NCBI RefSeq assembly: GCF_949628265.1
Contig: NC_088790.1
Coordinates: 5,274,545 to 5,338,544, forward strand
From: Cloeon dipterum
Lineage: Eukaryota > Arthropoda > Insecta > Ephemeroptera > Baetidae
DNA length: 64,000 nt
Direction: 5' to 3'
A model generated the notes under the pieces. It was not told where the DNA came from, did not search any database, and worked only from the letters and a program-made list of their open reading frames with translations. Below are positions 22,130-35,363 of the stretch, one piece after another. Within the stretch, counting starts at the first letter, position 1; every line of letters begins with the position of its first letter. A program made the translations under genes and the position numbers.

Positions 22130-25100
22130 TTAGTAGTACTTATTTCTTGGTCTGTATGGGTCGTAGTTGCCTCTGATAGCTCTACCTCCAAATGATTGGG
22201 GCATGGATTCGGACTAATTAAAGAAAATATTTTAAAGTCGCGGATTAACGTAACTTAAAATGGGTAACTCACCACAAAATGTGGCATAGGAAGAGTTGCT
22301 GGATGGGGTGGCAGTCTGTCCCACAGCTGGCATAGAGCTTCTCCAACTCTGGGCTCCAGCGCCTGCCCATCCCTGCTGTGCTGCACCCTTTGGTTGTTGT
22401 GCCATGGATTCAACAAATGCCGAGCAGCCTAAAACATTATTGAAAGGCAAAATCTTAAAACCAATTTGCAAAAAATAAAAATTCCCATTAATTAGTTACC
22501 ATTAACAAAAAATAAACAGATAAATTACCTGGAACGGCACATCACCAACTTTGAGCCACTGTAGTGAACAGGTGGCCATTTCAGGTCTTCCAAGCCTGGC
22601 GTAACCCTGGAAACCGCCACTACCCTGAACGCTGAAGATGACTACCACAGTTTTGCCCTCTCGCTGAGCCTTGGCAATGGAGCGGAGGGTGTTGGGAGTG
22701 AATGTCCAATGACCAGAAGCAACAGCGTCATGAAGCAACTGCAGTGAGCCATTCTTGATTACAAGGTAGCGAATGGCCGAGTCTGATGTGTGTGACGAGT
22801 CAGAATTTGGAGACATGCAGGGGGAGGATGTGGCAGAGCTTGAGTCGGTGGAGCGCTCGTAGGGTCCTAAGATTCAAATGATCAAATAAATATTAATGCA
22901 AATTCCAGATATTTTACTAGAAAAGTCGAAAGTTCTCGGCTTCTGTCCGATTCCTAGAGGCTGAGGAAGTTTCAGGGACTTCTCTTCGTTAGTGAGAACG
23001 CTGACCACGGTGCGGATCACTTGGTCATCTCCTTGGCTGGCAACCTTTTGTGCTGCTGGACCCTTGAGTCTTCTTAGGAACAGAGAGTGCAGTTTCTGTC
23101 TCAGCTGCACCAAAGCTCTGGCGTTGCTGGCTTCCAGACGGAAGGACGCCCACTCGTCAAGACGCAGCAAGGTGCGACAGGGCTCGTCCTCGTTCTCGCT
23201 GTCACTCTCCAACTCGGCTGCCAACTGGCATCTAGCCTCTAGAGGTGGTAATAATAATTAAGTTGAGGTTCAATTTGGATTAATAAAATTAGTATTGCCG
23301 GATTGCCACATTTGTAGAAAATGAGTTTTTTGTCATTAGTTTCTTCGCTTGATTTAAATTCCTCTAATCGTGATATAACTAATGGTATTTAATGTGAATT
23401 TGGAGAAGAATTCCATAAATTAAGAAATAAATCGTGATTTTACAGTAGAGATAGAGTACTTGCCGCTTTATAAGCCGATTTTCTCAAATATAAACGGCAA
23501 CCAGAGGGAATTATAACTTTTTCCCTCCTTTTCATGGCAAATGGATTTTTTTACAGAATTTAGCAGATATAAAGTGAATAAAAATTTTCTAACCGTCAGC
23601 CTCGCCATCAAACTGCGGATCGTAGGCCATCCTTGAAGGTCCAGCCATGAGGAACACTGTCACCGGACTGACCACAGTGCAAGTTCTAATGTGGCACATG
23701 CGCCCCATCCTTCCCATTTCTTCATATAGTATCCAGTCAGAGGGCAGTTCAGTCAGCGTGTTTTTGTAGTCACCACCATCACGAAGCACAGTGCTCGGAT
23801 GGAATCTCACCTGTTTATATTAAAAGAGCACTAATTAATTATTTTCCAGCCGCAACTTTTATAATTTAAGTGGAGGCACATTTCACTTAAATCTCAAACG
23901 CTCATTCAATAAATATAAACGGAGAAATTGTATCACTACTATTGGTCTTCCCTCCATGCAGTTAACTTGATAAATGTATTGAAGTTTAAAAATCAAATCT
24001 TTAGATATTTTTTAAGTACAATAAGGTAAAAAATGCTGGCCCTAATGCAAAAATAAGAAATTTGATCAGCTTTCAGAGTTTGTTTAGTTACAAACAGCGA
24101 TTAATTACTTACAGAGCTAAGGGAAAATTCAAGTTTTTCTTGGAATGCTAAAAATGAACCACTAATCAATTTTTATCATCAATTACTGTTTAAAGCTAAA
24201 TTTTGTCTAAGCACAGCTAAAACTGAATTTTTAAATCGATAATAAAAATTTTGAGCAATTTTTTCAAGTCCCAAATATTGTTAAAATCGTCACATAAAGA
24301 CAATTCCTTCAAATTCATTTTATAAAGACACAGATTTCGCAATTAATAAAAAGATTTTTTGTGTGTGCAAGGATCATAGGCCTTGTTTGGCTCGGCTCTC
24401 TCTTGATTGCTGACGTTTTAGCGACCTGATCGATTTTTTAAGTGCCTTTTCACTCTTTTTTATGTATATTTTGGTGTATAATATGGTGTAAGTGGAATAA
24501 ATCAATGAATTTGCATTTATTTCCAATTTTAACTCTAGCAAAATTCATCAAAGCATACCTTCGCTTCCGTCCTGGTTCGTAGCTGCTGGTGATCACGGTC
24601 CACCCTGGCTAAATTAGGATACAGCCCAGCCGTCAGTGCAGCCTTGATGACAGCCCAGTTGTCTGAGAACTGGTTAAGCTCGTGCAAGTCACATCCTCCC
24701 CTGGTTCTGACAAAGCCGGAAGCGCGCAACTGGCCAAGAAGTTGAGAGCGTAGACCAGTGACCATCTCAAGCACTGCGTGAGACACGAAATTCTGCTCGC
24801 AAAATTTGCGATCCCTGTTCTTTGTGCGAGACTCCTGCCACAACTGTAAAAAGGGGAATTAGATAAATAATGATTAGTTGTTTATGTATATTTACTCTCA
24901 CCTGGAACGCTCTGAGTAAAGTCATGTGATCACTGAAGGTACCAGCAGCCAACCTCCGCTTTGATTCGCTAGAGGATTTCCTCAGGTATGGGGCTTGTGG
25001 TAACACAAACGGCTCCCTACAAATATTAGAATTTGACGGTTAAGTTAAATCTTTAATGCATTCTATCAAGAATAATTTAAAACATTCAATCCACAGAATT

Positions 25101-28100
25101 AAAAGAGTTTCAGTTTAATTATTTTTTGTTCGACACAGTTAAACACGTAAAAAACAAACAATCTTACTTGTGCGCTAAGGTACAGACGATTGTGAGCACT
25201 GGATCCAAGCACCTCAGGAGAATGGCAAAGAGCAGGCATTTCCCAAGTCTGGGCTCAACAGCGAGATTGACTAGATGTTGTCCCAACTCAGTGAGATCTT
25301 CACAAGGTGTGAGGGCGTCAGTCAGTTTAAGCAAGTTCACTGCATTCCGCGTTGCCAAAGGTGGAGGAGGTTCTGGCGCTTTGGCAAGGAAGTCTGCGAT
25401 TGAAGTGTTGAAGGGAGCCAGCAACTTTGCAGCCAGACAAAGCTCATGAAGAGGCAAGCGCAAAATTTCTGGAGTAGCGTGCTTTGTGAACCACTGGAAG
25501 CGCTGTCTTGAGTACAGCCTGTAGCACTGGCCAGGTTGCAGTCGGCCAGCCCGACCCTGACGTTGCTTGGCACACGCCTGGAAATGATAATTTTAATTAG
25601 AAGGCCTGTTAAGTTGAGACTCTTTAATGAAAAAATGTTTTTTTGTGCGAATTTGACGGTTTTAGAGTTATGGTTTTAGGACAAAGTACAACATTTTTAT
25701 TAAAATCTTAGTTTCCCCCTGAGAAATGTATATGAAACTACTCAAATAGTCAGAACAAAAACATAGCAAGATGATTTTTCCTGAAAATTTATGACGCGCA
25801 GCAAAAATTCTTTAAGTAATAACAATTTAAAAGAACACATTTAAGGTATATCAAGAGCTCGGGTAGAGAATTTGCCAAACTCATTCACCTCTGAAATCCA
25901 CATGCATTTCAATTGGCATATGCCAGTTCCAGCATCAAGGGACTTCTCCTTCACTTTTCCACTGTCAATCACATACACAACGTCCTCAATAGTAACACTC
26001 GTTTCAGCAATATTGGTCGAGAGAATGATCTTTCTCTCAGGGATTACACGGAAGACCTGCTTTTGTTCAGATGTCTGAAAATAAAATTAATTCAGCCCTA
26101 CATTGCTGGTAAAATTTAAATTACACACATTTATGTTTGAGTGAAGCATGAACACTTTGTAATGGACTCCAACGCTGGTCATGGCTTCGTGGATTTTTTC
26201 AGAACAGCCCACGATGTCCTCGTAGCCAGGCATGAATATCAGGATGGCTCCAGGGTCTCCCTTTGAAGACAAATGGGCCACCAAGGTGGCGACCAGGTTG
26301 TGATCTATGCTGTCGTCGGCAGCTGCTGCCTCCTTTTGATATGTGTCAAGCCTTTCTTGGTCTTGGCTGATTACTTGGGGAGAACCAGACTCAATATACT
26401 CTCTGAGCATTTGGGCAATGTTTTCGTAGCCGCACTCGACAGCCCACTCGAGTGCAGTGAACTCATTGTTGGCCACGGCAGAAGGATCTGCGCCTTTGGA
26501 CAAGAGCTGTGTCACCACATCAGGCCTGTTTTTGGCTGCGGCAATCATCAGAGCGGTCGCTTGAGTATAGGTGTGGCGGTGATCGACCGAACGACCCTCC
26601 AGCAGACCAAGAAGCCTCGAGAAGTTCTCATCGCTGCCTTGGTCCCAGGCTGCTTCCATCGCTTCGTCAAGTTTCTCGATGGTTTGAGAATCCACTGCTT
26701 CTTGGTTTTTGGCAGGTTTCTTACTGCCAGGAATCTCATATCCAGTGCTAAAATTTCAGATGATTGAGGCATTTAATTTTAGAACAAAAAGAAAAGTTGA
26801 AAGCATTATTTCCTGATTAGTTTAAATTTAAAAGATTATTTACACGATTTTTTATTGGAATTCTTTCATAACTTGTTCAGAGAGATTATATAAATAAATT
26901 AAATTAAAATTTATGATTTTAAGTTGGCAAAAAATTAGTTTAAATTTGTTTTGCTTTAGATGCGCAACACAGATTACAGGCAATTTTTCTGTGAATATTT
27001 GTTCAGGGAATCAAATGGGCACAAATCATGTATTTTAAGAATTCTGGAAGTCAATTACTTCTGCAAAAACCGTCATTTTAATTTAAAAACAAAACAAGTT
27101 CATTAAAAATAAATACGTAATCAGAATTTTATGTCTAAATCTCAGATAAACGTCATATTTTACGATTTTCCCACGCTGTGCGTCACATACTACGCCTTCT
27201 TTTTTCTAATTTTTGGGGAACTATAACCCCCTATCGAAATTCACGCGAGTTACACCCTTCTTCCATTGATCGCTTTGTGCAGGGAATCCGGTGGACATTT
27301 TGTTGCGATTAAATTTGCAAAATGTTCCCAAAAAAATCAGTCTTTTTCCCAACGGTTATCTCAAGGAATTTGATTATGAATTAAGTTGAAAAGAAATACA
27401 GGGTTATTTAACTATAGGCACTAATCAAAGTTAATTAGAAACCAATCATTTACCGATAATCCTCCTCATATTTTTTAAATAATTCTTACCAAGGAAAAAA
27501 TTAACTCTAGACCAAACAATATACTTACATCCTGAGAACATCTTCTAAGAAAAATTCCTCAACCTCGTAGAGTTTTCCTGGCACTGTAAAAGCAACAAAT
27601 TGCAAACATTCACCACGCTGGCACACACAAATCATTACCATTGATAATTACAGCTCCCCTAAAGTAATTTGTGAGTGTGTTGAGGTCGGCAGTCGCCGAC
27701 ATGAGCACCAGACGCAGTCCCCTGCACCTGGCTAGCATGTCTCTTAAGACAAGCAGTAGGAAGTCGCAATGTCGGTCCCTTTCATGCACTTCATCCACAA
27801 TGACATGGCTCACAGAGGCCAGAGCCGTGTCTCCAGCCATCAAGGAGCGCAATAGCACTCCATATGTGCAGTAAGTCAACAGCGATTTAAGAGAGGTTCT
27901 GAAAATGTAGAAAAATGGATGTTGTGTCTTTATGAAATATTTACTCTACGATTAGAGAAAATCCTTGCATGCGGGAACCCTCTGTTTGTTACGCTCTAAC
28001 ATGCAATTTTTTAGCTTCAAAACATGAGACTTGGCAATTATGATGAATTACGATGCGGTAGTCTGATGGGTAGTTTCATTTTAAAAAGTGGCAAGTTAAA

Positions 28101-29669
28101 TCTAATCATGATGAAAATTTGTATGCAACCTCTCCATGTCAAGACGATTCGATCAAGATTAATTTATTTTTTAACTTGAATTTTGACGATTTTCAGCCAA
28201 ACAAATAAAAGGTTCTCTTGCAAAAAAAAATCGAAATAATTTTCAATTAATTCAAAAGCAAAATTTAAGTGGATAATTCAAATCTTCTAATTTTACAATG
28301 GCTACTCCCTCAACCAGTAGAATTTAAATATTGTAAGACCAATTAATAGATTTTACCTGCTCTCCAGTCTAACTTGATAACCGACAGTTGATCCCAATTC
28401 CTCTCCCCTTTCAGAAGCAACCCTCTCTGACACACTGACTGCAGCAATTCTCCTCGGTTGACCGCAGATCAGCCGACAAGCCTTTCCAGCTGTTGTTGCC
28501 TGTTCCAGAAGGAACTGAGGCACCTGAGTCGTCTTGCCACTGCCGGTCTCGCCGCAGATGATTGTCACTTGATTGGCGCCGATCGCATTCAGGATTTCCT
28601 CTCGATAGGCAGCAATTGGGAGGCCAGCTCTTTGCAGCGTGATTTCAGGATTTCCATTGGCTTGGGGTGGCACCTGAGCCACGCCACTTGACAAACGACC
28701 CAAAATTCGACATGCTGCATCCTTTTTGGCCTCGCTGACGGCTGTGCGAACCATGGCCTCCATTCGTCCTGTAGAATGATCAAAGTTAGTCATTTTATGC
28801 ATGTTCACACGAGAGATGACCTCCTGGCGGTCAAACAAGACCATCAGAACTGGTAAGAAATTACACCCTGGCTTCCATCCAACTCACAATGTCGATTTTA
28901 AGACATAAAAAAATTAATTTAAAGATCAGTTGAAGTGTAAAAATTTAAGAGTTATGTTGTAGGCTGTCTAAAGAGGCGTGTTAAGGCACTATAATTATAT
29001 TGCTCTAGCTGTCTAGCTAGATAATAGCTTTGATTTTCCCATTTTTTCGACCGCCGAGAGGTCCTGTTTCTCCCGATTTTACTTCGGTATTCTGGAAAAA
29101 CGCAATACATACCAAAAGATATGACCACATACATAAAAACCAAAGTGCTTTAAAAATTACAAGAAAAATTGCAAATCTCGTGTGTGTATGTATGTATGTG
29201 TGTAAAACAGATGAATTTGTAACTCACTCTCTGCATCTCTATCGACGTAAGGGGCAACCTCCTGACGCTCTTTGGGAGTAACTGGATTACGAGACAGCAG
29301 CCGGCCAATGTCTTCCAGTGAGCTGACGCCCAAAGGGAGGGTGGCATCATCCCCAATGATGGTTGATCCATCCCTTTTGTAAATGGTGAGGAACCGATTT
29401 GGACCCTTGCCTCTGCTCTTCGACTGCAAGTTGTTCTCAATAGCCTGCGTGACAATCGAAAGAAATGATCATTCTGCTAAACTTCTAATCAAGAAACTAA
29501 CAAACTGGTGGACATAGGCACGCTGCTCTCTGGTCAGGGACGAAGGAAAAGCGTGCTCCATGCGAGTGTGGTCGGTCATGAATTGGCGGATGGTCATTCC
29601 CACTGCCATTTTGACCTCTTCCTCGATGGAGTTGCCCACCGCAAGCCCACTTTTTCTGTTCCGCGGCAT
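22130..29669 (-). CDS. YTHDC2: YTHDC2-type DExH RNA helicase with R3H, ankyrin and YTH domains
   Basis: Fifteen exons: 29669-29502, 29444-29228, 28768-28357, 27898-27639, 27583-27529, 26747-26129, 26074-25889, 25577-25168, 25016-24902, 24843-24559, 23810-23594, 23238-22918, 22866-22529, 22428-22273 and 22213-22130, 1280 residues (human 1430). Vertebrate YTHDC2 is a 3'-5' RNA helicase that binds m6A RNA and drives entry into meiosis. Domain order: R3H-like N-terminus (EFPSSLT-like [16 protein letters not shown]), helicase core with Walker [10 protein letters not shown] (201-209), DEVH box, SATA motif III, ankyrin repeats inserted between the RecA domains (about 395-490), NIAETSVTI, motif [12 protein letters not shown]2/OB region ([16 protein letters not shown]), and a YTH domain at about 1118-1240. 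The YTH keeps the first cage Trp (W1142) but seems to lack the loop with the second. The C-terminus is short and Arg/Tyr/Gly-rich. The ATG at 29669 has a good context (CAAAATGCC). Longer introns hold repeats only. Confidence 0.95.
27005..27480 (-). repeat. Dispersed repeat R1, copy in a YTHDC2 intron
   Basis: Shares with other R1 copies the blocks CAAATGGGCACAAATC, ATTTTACGATTTTCCCACGC, GGGGAACTATAACCCCC and TTCCATTGATCGCTTTGTGC. The termini are not clear. It lies between exons 5 and 6. Confidence 0.55.
28828..28885 (+). repeat. Fragment of dispersed repeat R2
   Basis: About 50 bp (ACAAGACCATCAGAACTGG, then AAGAAATTACACCCTGGC) similar to 2880-2935 and 46130-46180. It is intronic, just upstream of YTHDC2 exon 3. 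Confidence 0.5.
29181..29204. repeat. TG/TATG microsatellite
   Basis: TGTGTGTATGTATGTATGTG repeat in YTHDC2 intron 2, just downstream of exon 2. Confidence 0.8.
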
Positions 29670-30179
29670 TTTGAAGGTTAGCTTGGCGTTGGCGGCAACC
29701 AAACGCCGAAAACTAGATATTATCTACCCAAATCCAGGAAAAAGTAAGTCCACTGCAATTGTGTACAAGTCCAGTCTTGCTCCGTCTCGGTGCTCGCGGC
29801 TCAACCCTGGCCTCTGGCGGATACCAAACAAATCACTCGTACCAACACAACGAAATGCAAGATCAGATGAGCGAATTTAAGGAAGTGCGAAATTTATAAA
29901 AATTAAGGTGATGTCTATAAATTCGGGAAAATTCTTTGTACCTTAACTTGAAATACTATTTATAAATTAGTAAAAAGCTTAATTTGTCTGACCAGGTTGC
30001 CTTTTCAATTTTTTTGAGAAAACCGGCCGGCTCAAAAGTTTGCATTGAAGCGGCAAGCACCTAGCTGTTTCTCCTTTCATGAAATAATCTTCTTGGTAGC
30101 GGAAATAATGTTGCGCATTTCTCAACAACCAAACACGAATTTCCCTGTTGCAAGAATAGAGCAACAATCAGTTCTACAC

Positions 30180-30430
30180 AGTGAAAATTTTGGTGTTTTT
30201 TGAGCGACGCGCAATTTTACCGATACAAGACAAAATTATGATTTATTTCGCCAGAAGCTAGGGAAATTCATCTCATAATATTATTCGTACACCATAGATA
30301 GATCGCGACAAGAGAATTGAAACCGAGTAAAAAATCACAAATTAGTTTTTTTTTTCTAGAAATTTGGCAAATATTTACTGTTTGTCGGTACTTATTTCAT
30401 TTTGATTAAAACAAGGTCTAAATTAATATT
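30180..30430 (+). repeat. Dispersed repeat R3, copy 1
   Basis: Shares ATGATTTATTTCGCCAGAAG, ATAGAT(C/T)..GACAAGAGA and the following AAATC-rich stretch with 36900-37210, 44800-45050 and 53820-54090. It is non-coding. Confidence 0.5.
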
Positions 30431-30544
30431 TTGGGCTGGAATATCCCAACTAGAATGCCTTCTTACCATTGAAAGCTCGTCAGAAAAAAATTGTTGACTG
30501 TCTAAAAATTACACAGCCCGCCGACACAAAACTCTAGCAAAACA

Positions 30545-30660
30545 TAATGTTTTGGCACGAATACTTCGACAAAAAAGCGCTTGGAAAAGCATCTCATTGC
30601 TAATTCAATTCACTCGCCAAGCGATCGGACCGCTTTTGAAGCAACTCGGGATGATTGATT
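30545..30660 (+). repeat. Inverted repeat, left arm
   Basis: TTTGGCACGA, CGACAAAAA, CTCATTGCT, ATTCAATTCACTCGCCAA and GCGATC are found in inverse order and orientation at 31820-31940. The best block, about 34 bp, has 2 mismatches. Confidence 0.7.
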
Positions 30661-31819
30661 AATTAGTTTAATTGCTTTCGCGAACGCCGCGCGCCAGCAG
30701 ATGAGCAGACACGCTCTCGCCAGACACAATTTGCATTATTCTTTCTCATCCTGATTTCCCTTCTGTCTCCACCGTAGAAGCAGCAGCAACAGCAACGCGC
30801 AGTGGCGACCAAATAAAATGCTATTAGTTTATTTATCGGTGTCGCGGAAGTCAAATGACAATTTGTTGTGCTATTGCTGGCTGCATGCGACGTGAGACTG
30901 TATTACAGATGATGTGCGGCGGCCGGGCCGGTCTCACCGCTTGCCAGTCGGCGCATTGCGCTCACCGCTCGTAAATTCCACGACACGAGAACGTTTTATG
31001 TGTGTATCCGACATGATCTTTTGCTTTTATGATCGTGATATGGTTAACACGTTCGGTCTTCGGTCGCCCAATGTCGATTCAATGGACTCTCTTTCAATTA
31101 CTTTTGTCTCCGAGAAGAGAAGAACGTGCCGAATTTATGTTGTTCGTCGCCAAACAAAAAGAATTGGGAAAGACGTTATAACGCCAAATCTCGGCTTCTA
31201 GCAGTCAGAATTGCAAAAACCGAACATCGTTTGACTCGTCTTGACCTTCCCTGGTGCACTAAAGGGTTTAGGATTGCTTACCCCCACCTGATGTCCGTGT
31301 GTTTTCCCCCGTAATATAATAGTAAAGCCGTTTGATATTGATCAAATTCTAATAGAAACAATTGGGGAGGGGGTAAACATCAACTTAATTCTTCATTGCA
31401 TCAGGAGAGGTCAAGATGAGTTAAAGGGTATGCGGTTTTTTCAATTCCAACTCTTAGAATCCGAGATTTGGAGGTCACAATATTTGCAAAAATCGAAAAA
31501 TCAACCATACATTCAGCTTCAAATATCTCGCGACCTATATGAGCCCCAATTTGATTCAGCACGCGCAGGGCTAAATTTAACCCTATTTATTCATCAAAAA
31601 ATCTGAGGTGGCATATTTGGAGATAATTTAATTAAATAATTAACATGCCTAATTAGTGACGATGGCTTTTGATCCAAAAATTTCCGAAATGGCTTCAAAT
31701 TTTTGGCTCACGATTCCGGGGTAAACGTTTTGAAACTTCTCGTCACCACATTTTAAGAAGTTTGCAGCATAATAAACTTGAAAAGCAGACTCTTTACTTA
31801 AAAATTCAGATTCACAGCT

Positions 31820-31940
31820 CTGTTCATCAATCATCCAGAGAACTTGCTTGAAAAAGCGCTCTGAGATCGTTTGGCGAGTGAATTGAATAAGCAATGAGCC
31901 GCCTTTTTGTCGGATTAATCGTGCCAAATCAATATTATGC
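31820..31940 (-). repeat. Inverted repeat, right arm
   Basis: Reverse-complement partner of 30545-30660, leaving a 1.16-kb loop. It carries TTGGCGAGTGAATTGAATAA and GTCGGATTAATCGTGCCAAA. Confidence 0.7.
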
Positions 31941-34900
31941 CAGACTTATGTGTTATTGAAGACGTGCTGTTGACGGAAAAAACAGAGAAAAAGTTGCCCA
32001 AGGCGAGAAAATCGGAACGATGGCGAGACGGAAAGTGGACCGAGCTATAAATTAGCAGCACTCTGGCTTAAAAGGTCATAAAAGAATACTTTTCCCAGCA
32101 GCAGCCCTGTGGTGAATAAATCATCGGGCTCTCGATAGCAGTGTCGCGCGCAGCGCGAGATATGCCCTCGTAAAAACGGCCACAGACCGCGGGGCGCTGC
32201 CGGGTTTGCTAGGGCCCCTTATAGTAATTGCCATCGCTAGATTTTTTCTGCATATAGGTGTTGGGAAAATAAATGATCGCTCGTCGCAGCTATCAAACGA
32301 GACGCTAATTTATCGATTTTATCGGCGCCGAAGAGCGGCTAGCTCTTTAATTTTGATTTTCAGCTTTTTAATTGAGTCGTAAAACGGATATAAATATCTA
32401 AATAATAACTGACTGGCTGGCGCTCTGAACTTATTAATCCAGCTACACGCATTATATCGTTTAGTTCTTTGGAGTGAAGGGGCGAATGCTGGGTCATATA
32501 ATAATATATGCTCGAAGAGAAATGAGTCCAGCAAATGCATCTTGAGAACTTGAGTGAGGCGCTAAAGCAATAAACAATTTTATTCTAATAGCCAATTAGT
32601 CTACTTTCTCAAAATATCGTAAAATTTCCAACCCTACAAAGCCCACAGCAAATCTTGGATTGGTAATTTTCAATTCTTACTATACAAAAACAATCAACCC
32701 ATACCAACAGGGTGTCCACGACCACAATGTTTATTTCAAACCTAGAAATCACGTCAAATCAAACAATTTAAACTAAAATCTTATCACAAAAGCCATCGCC
32801 AATTAAAAAAATTAACGAAAATTTTAACCGAAAATGAGTAGAAAAGTGAAAAATATTTTAATGCGCGTGACCGGTTCATCCGACCATTGCGAAAGGCAGT
32901 ATATCACACGAAATTTGTATAGCGACTTCCAAATGCACGGGAGAGAAAGATTGGCATTATAGAATAATGGCAAGTCACACCTGCTGCAGAACCACCCATA
33001 AATTCAACTAACAAACGATCACACAAGCCTAAAAAAATTGCTGTGTCATGCTAAAAAAAGCGAAAAGGGGCATTAGGGGGAGAATGATAGATTCGCGCAT
33101 TAGCAATTTTCTGCAGCTGCATGAACGAAGTCAATTTCGTCTTTTATTCTACATTGTCCAGTACAGTTCGATTTTCAATGCCACATTGATTTGGTCGCAC
33201 CACTAAGCAGATTGTTTCAATATTTAATATATTTACTGTCATTTTGTCTAAATAGAAATGATTCTATTTGCTTTCAATGTCCCCATAAAGCCATATTTTC
33301 AACATTTTTACTGAAAAGTAATAAAATAAATCACTGCTGAATTGAAAAATGATGAATAATAGTCCGATTTCCACAAAGTATGAGATCACGTTATGAACAG
33401 CACATAAAATTATAAAAATTCATTGGCATCTTGAGAAGATAAAAAGTAAAAAAGAGCCATCGTAAATCAAAGTAATGAGAGGAACAACAAGTGCGGTGAT
33501 TCCTTGAAACATAAATTATGAAATTATGGCGTATTTAAGAGTAAACATGATTCAGAAGTTATTTGTATTTTCGTTGCTACTATATTTATTTTAAACTGAT
33601 AATCAACCGTCTATACTTTCCGGAAATCTAATATCAAATAAAGGAAATGCATCCAACCATTTCTTCAATTCATATAATTTGATTTTGCTATTTTTTTTTA
33701 ATAATTTTTGCCTTATTTAAAAACAATAATTAGTTGTAAGTTAATGCAGAAATTGGAATGGTTTTGAGGACTAAAGGTCAATTTATATTATTTTAGTCTT
33801 GATCAAATAAATATGGAACAAATGACATAAATTACAAACGGTTCCCTATAAAAGTGACCCCCCTTGGCATGTATCTTCAGATCTTAACGAATTTTTTTGA
33901 AATCTTGCCCTGGTGTCAAATTTATGTTGAACCCTAAAATATTAGGTTGAAATGCCATTTTTAAAGTATGGTTCAAAGTTTGCTTAGTTTTTGGATTTTT
34001 ATTTTTAGAGTCAAGTTTTTCTAACGGCCGTAAATTTTGCTCTGGTTGAGATGATATAACTATTTTGGTGTCTAAATTCAAGTTCATGACATCATGTTGA
34101 ACAATATGTGGTTGTTGACTCACTTGGAAGTCAAAGTTCAAGGTCACATTACATTATTTGCAAAGTTAAATACAATTCAGCACTTATCAAAGGACAAAAT
34201 GTTTTGAACTTAAAAAATTTACCTGATTTTACTTTGATTTTGAGCAGATTTTATGTTAGCATGATTAATCATGAAGTAATTAAGACTTTTCAGTGTCAAT
34301 GGTTGAGGGTTGGAACTCATCCCCTGCCTCTGGAAGTGGCTTTATTTTGGCTTTAATTTAACTTACTCGCAACATGAGGTTTTTTCTGTCGAAGTTTTTC
34401 GCAATGAAAAAATCAAATCTGTACTTATTTTTGGTGCGTCCGTCCACCATTTATCTCCTAAGCAAGCATGACATATTAATCACTCTAATTATTTGGGGAT
34501 TTAGAATAATAAGTATGTTTGCATTACTATTATACTAAACGGAGGCATAAATGCTGAAAAAATAGGTTCAAGTTTTTTATGGTTGTTCTTAAAAAATTAT
34601 TCATATTCTGAAAGTTGACAAACAATTTTATTTTTAAATGCTGATTAAAATGTTCTTACAGTATTTCCCCTAAAATTAGGTTAGCTCAAACTATTAATGA
34701 GCTATTTTTGCCATGTTCTCAGCCTGAAGCCAAAACTCAAGGACTTTCAAGGAAAGCAAAAAAATTGACATTGATCGAGTTGAGTGAATATCATTACGAA
34801 TGAATATAAACTTGGCGCCGAAATTAGATTTTAAATAGATATCAATGTTTAATCCATTAATTGATTTTTAACCGATTCCCATTAAAAGCTTGCTTATTGT

Positions 34901-35068
34901 TAGCTTTTGTAGGAGTTCATAGTTGCAGACGTCTATAATATAGTTCTAAACAAAACATGATGCCACGATAAAAACATTAATTGAAATGCAGAGAGCACAC
35001 AATTCCACTTGCTCAAAGTCAGCATAATGCCGAGACCTGCACGTAATATAGACAAAAAGCACAGCTCA

Positions 35069-35363
35069 GAGCGAAGTGAAGTAGCAAAATGCAAAAGAGT
35101 CTGTCTGTTGTTCGGCTGGAGCACAAAGAGCAGAAGGCAAAGCGCAGCAGCAGCAACCAGCGTGTGAGGCTGCGTGAAGAAAAGCGACCCAGATGCGGCC
35201 GCCGTTCGTTGGGCCGCCAGGGAAGAGCGGCCGGCCGCCCTCGTGAGGTGCCGCTGGCGGCGCTCGATCTCTTTTGCGGCACGCGATCCTCAAAGTGGCT
35301 CGATTCGGTGAGTCAGTTCAGTTGCGCGGAGGCCGCTGCCGAGGCCAGACATGCAGTGAAATA
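35069..35363 (+). promoter_or_regulatory. GC-rich probable promoter / 5' UTR of the ADAMTS-like gene
   Basis: An abrupt GC-rich block (GCGGCCGC, GGCCGGCCGCC) in an AT-rich region, ending at the first signal-peptide ATG (35364). I see no TATA box; the call rests on composition and position. Confidence 0.4.

Larger units (their letters stand above)
29670..35363. other. Head-to-head spacer between YTHDC2 and the ADAMTS-like gene
   Basis: A 5.7-kb interval without a gene I can support. It holds an R3 repeat copy (30180-30430), a pair of inverted about 110-bp repeats (30545-30660 and 31820-31940), GC-richer patches near 30660-31000, and a GC-rich block from about 35069 that is likely the ADAMTS-like promoter and 5' UTR. 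Remaining open frames are short and unsupported. Confidence 0.5.
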
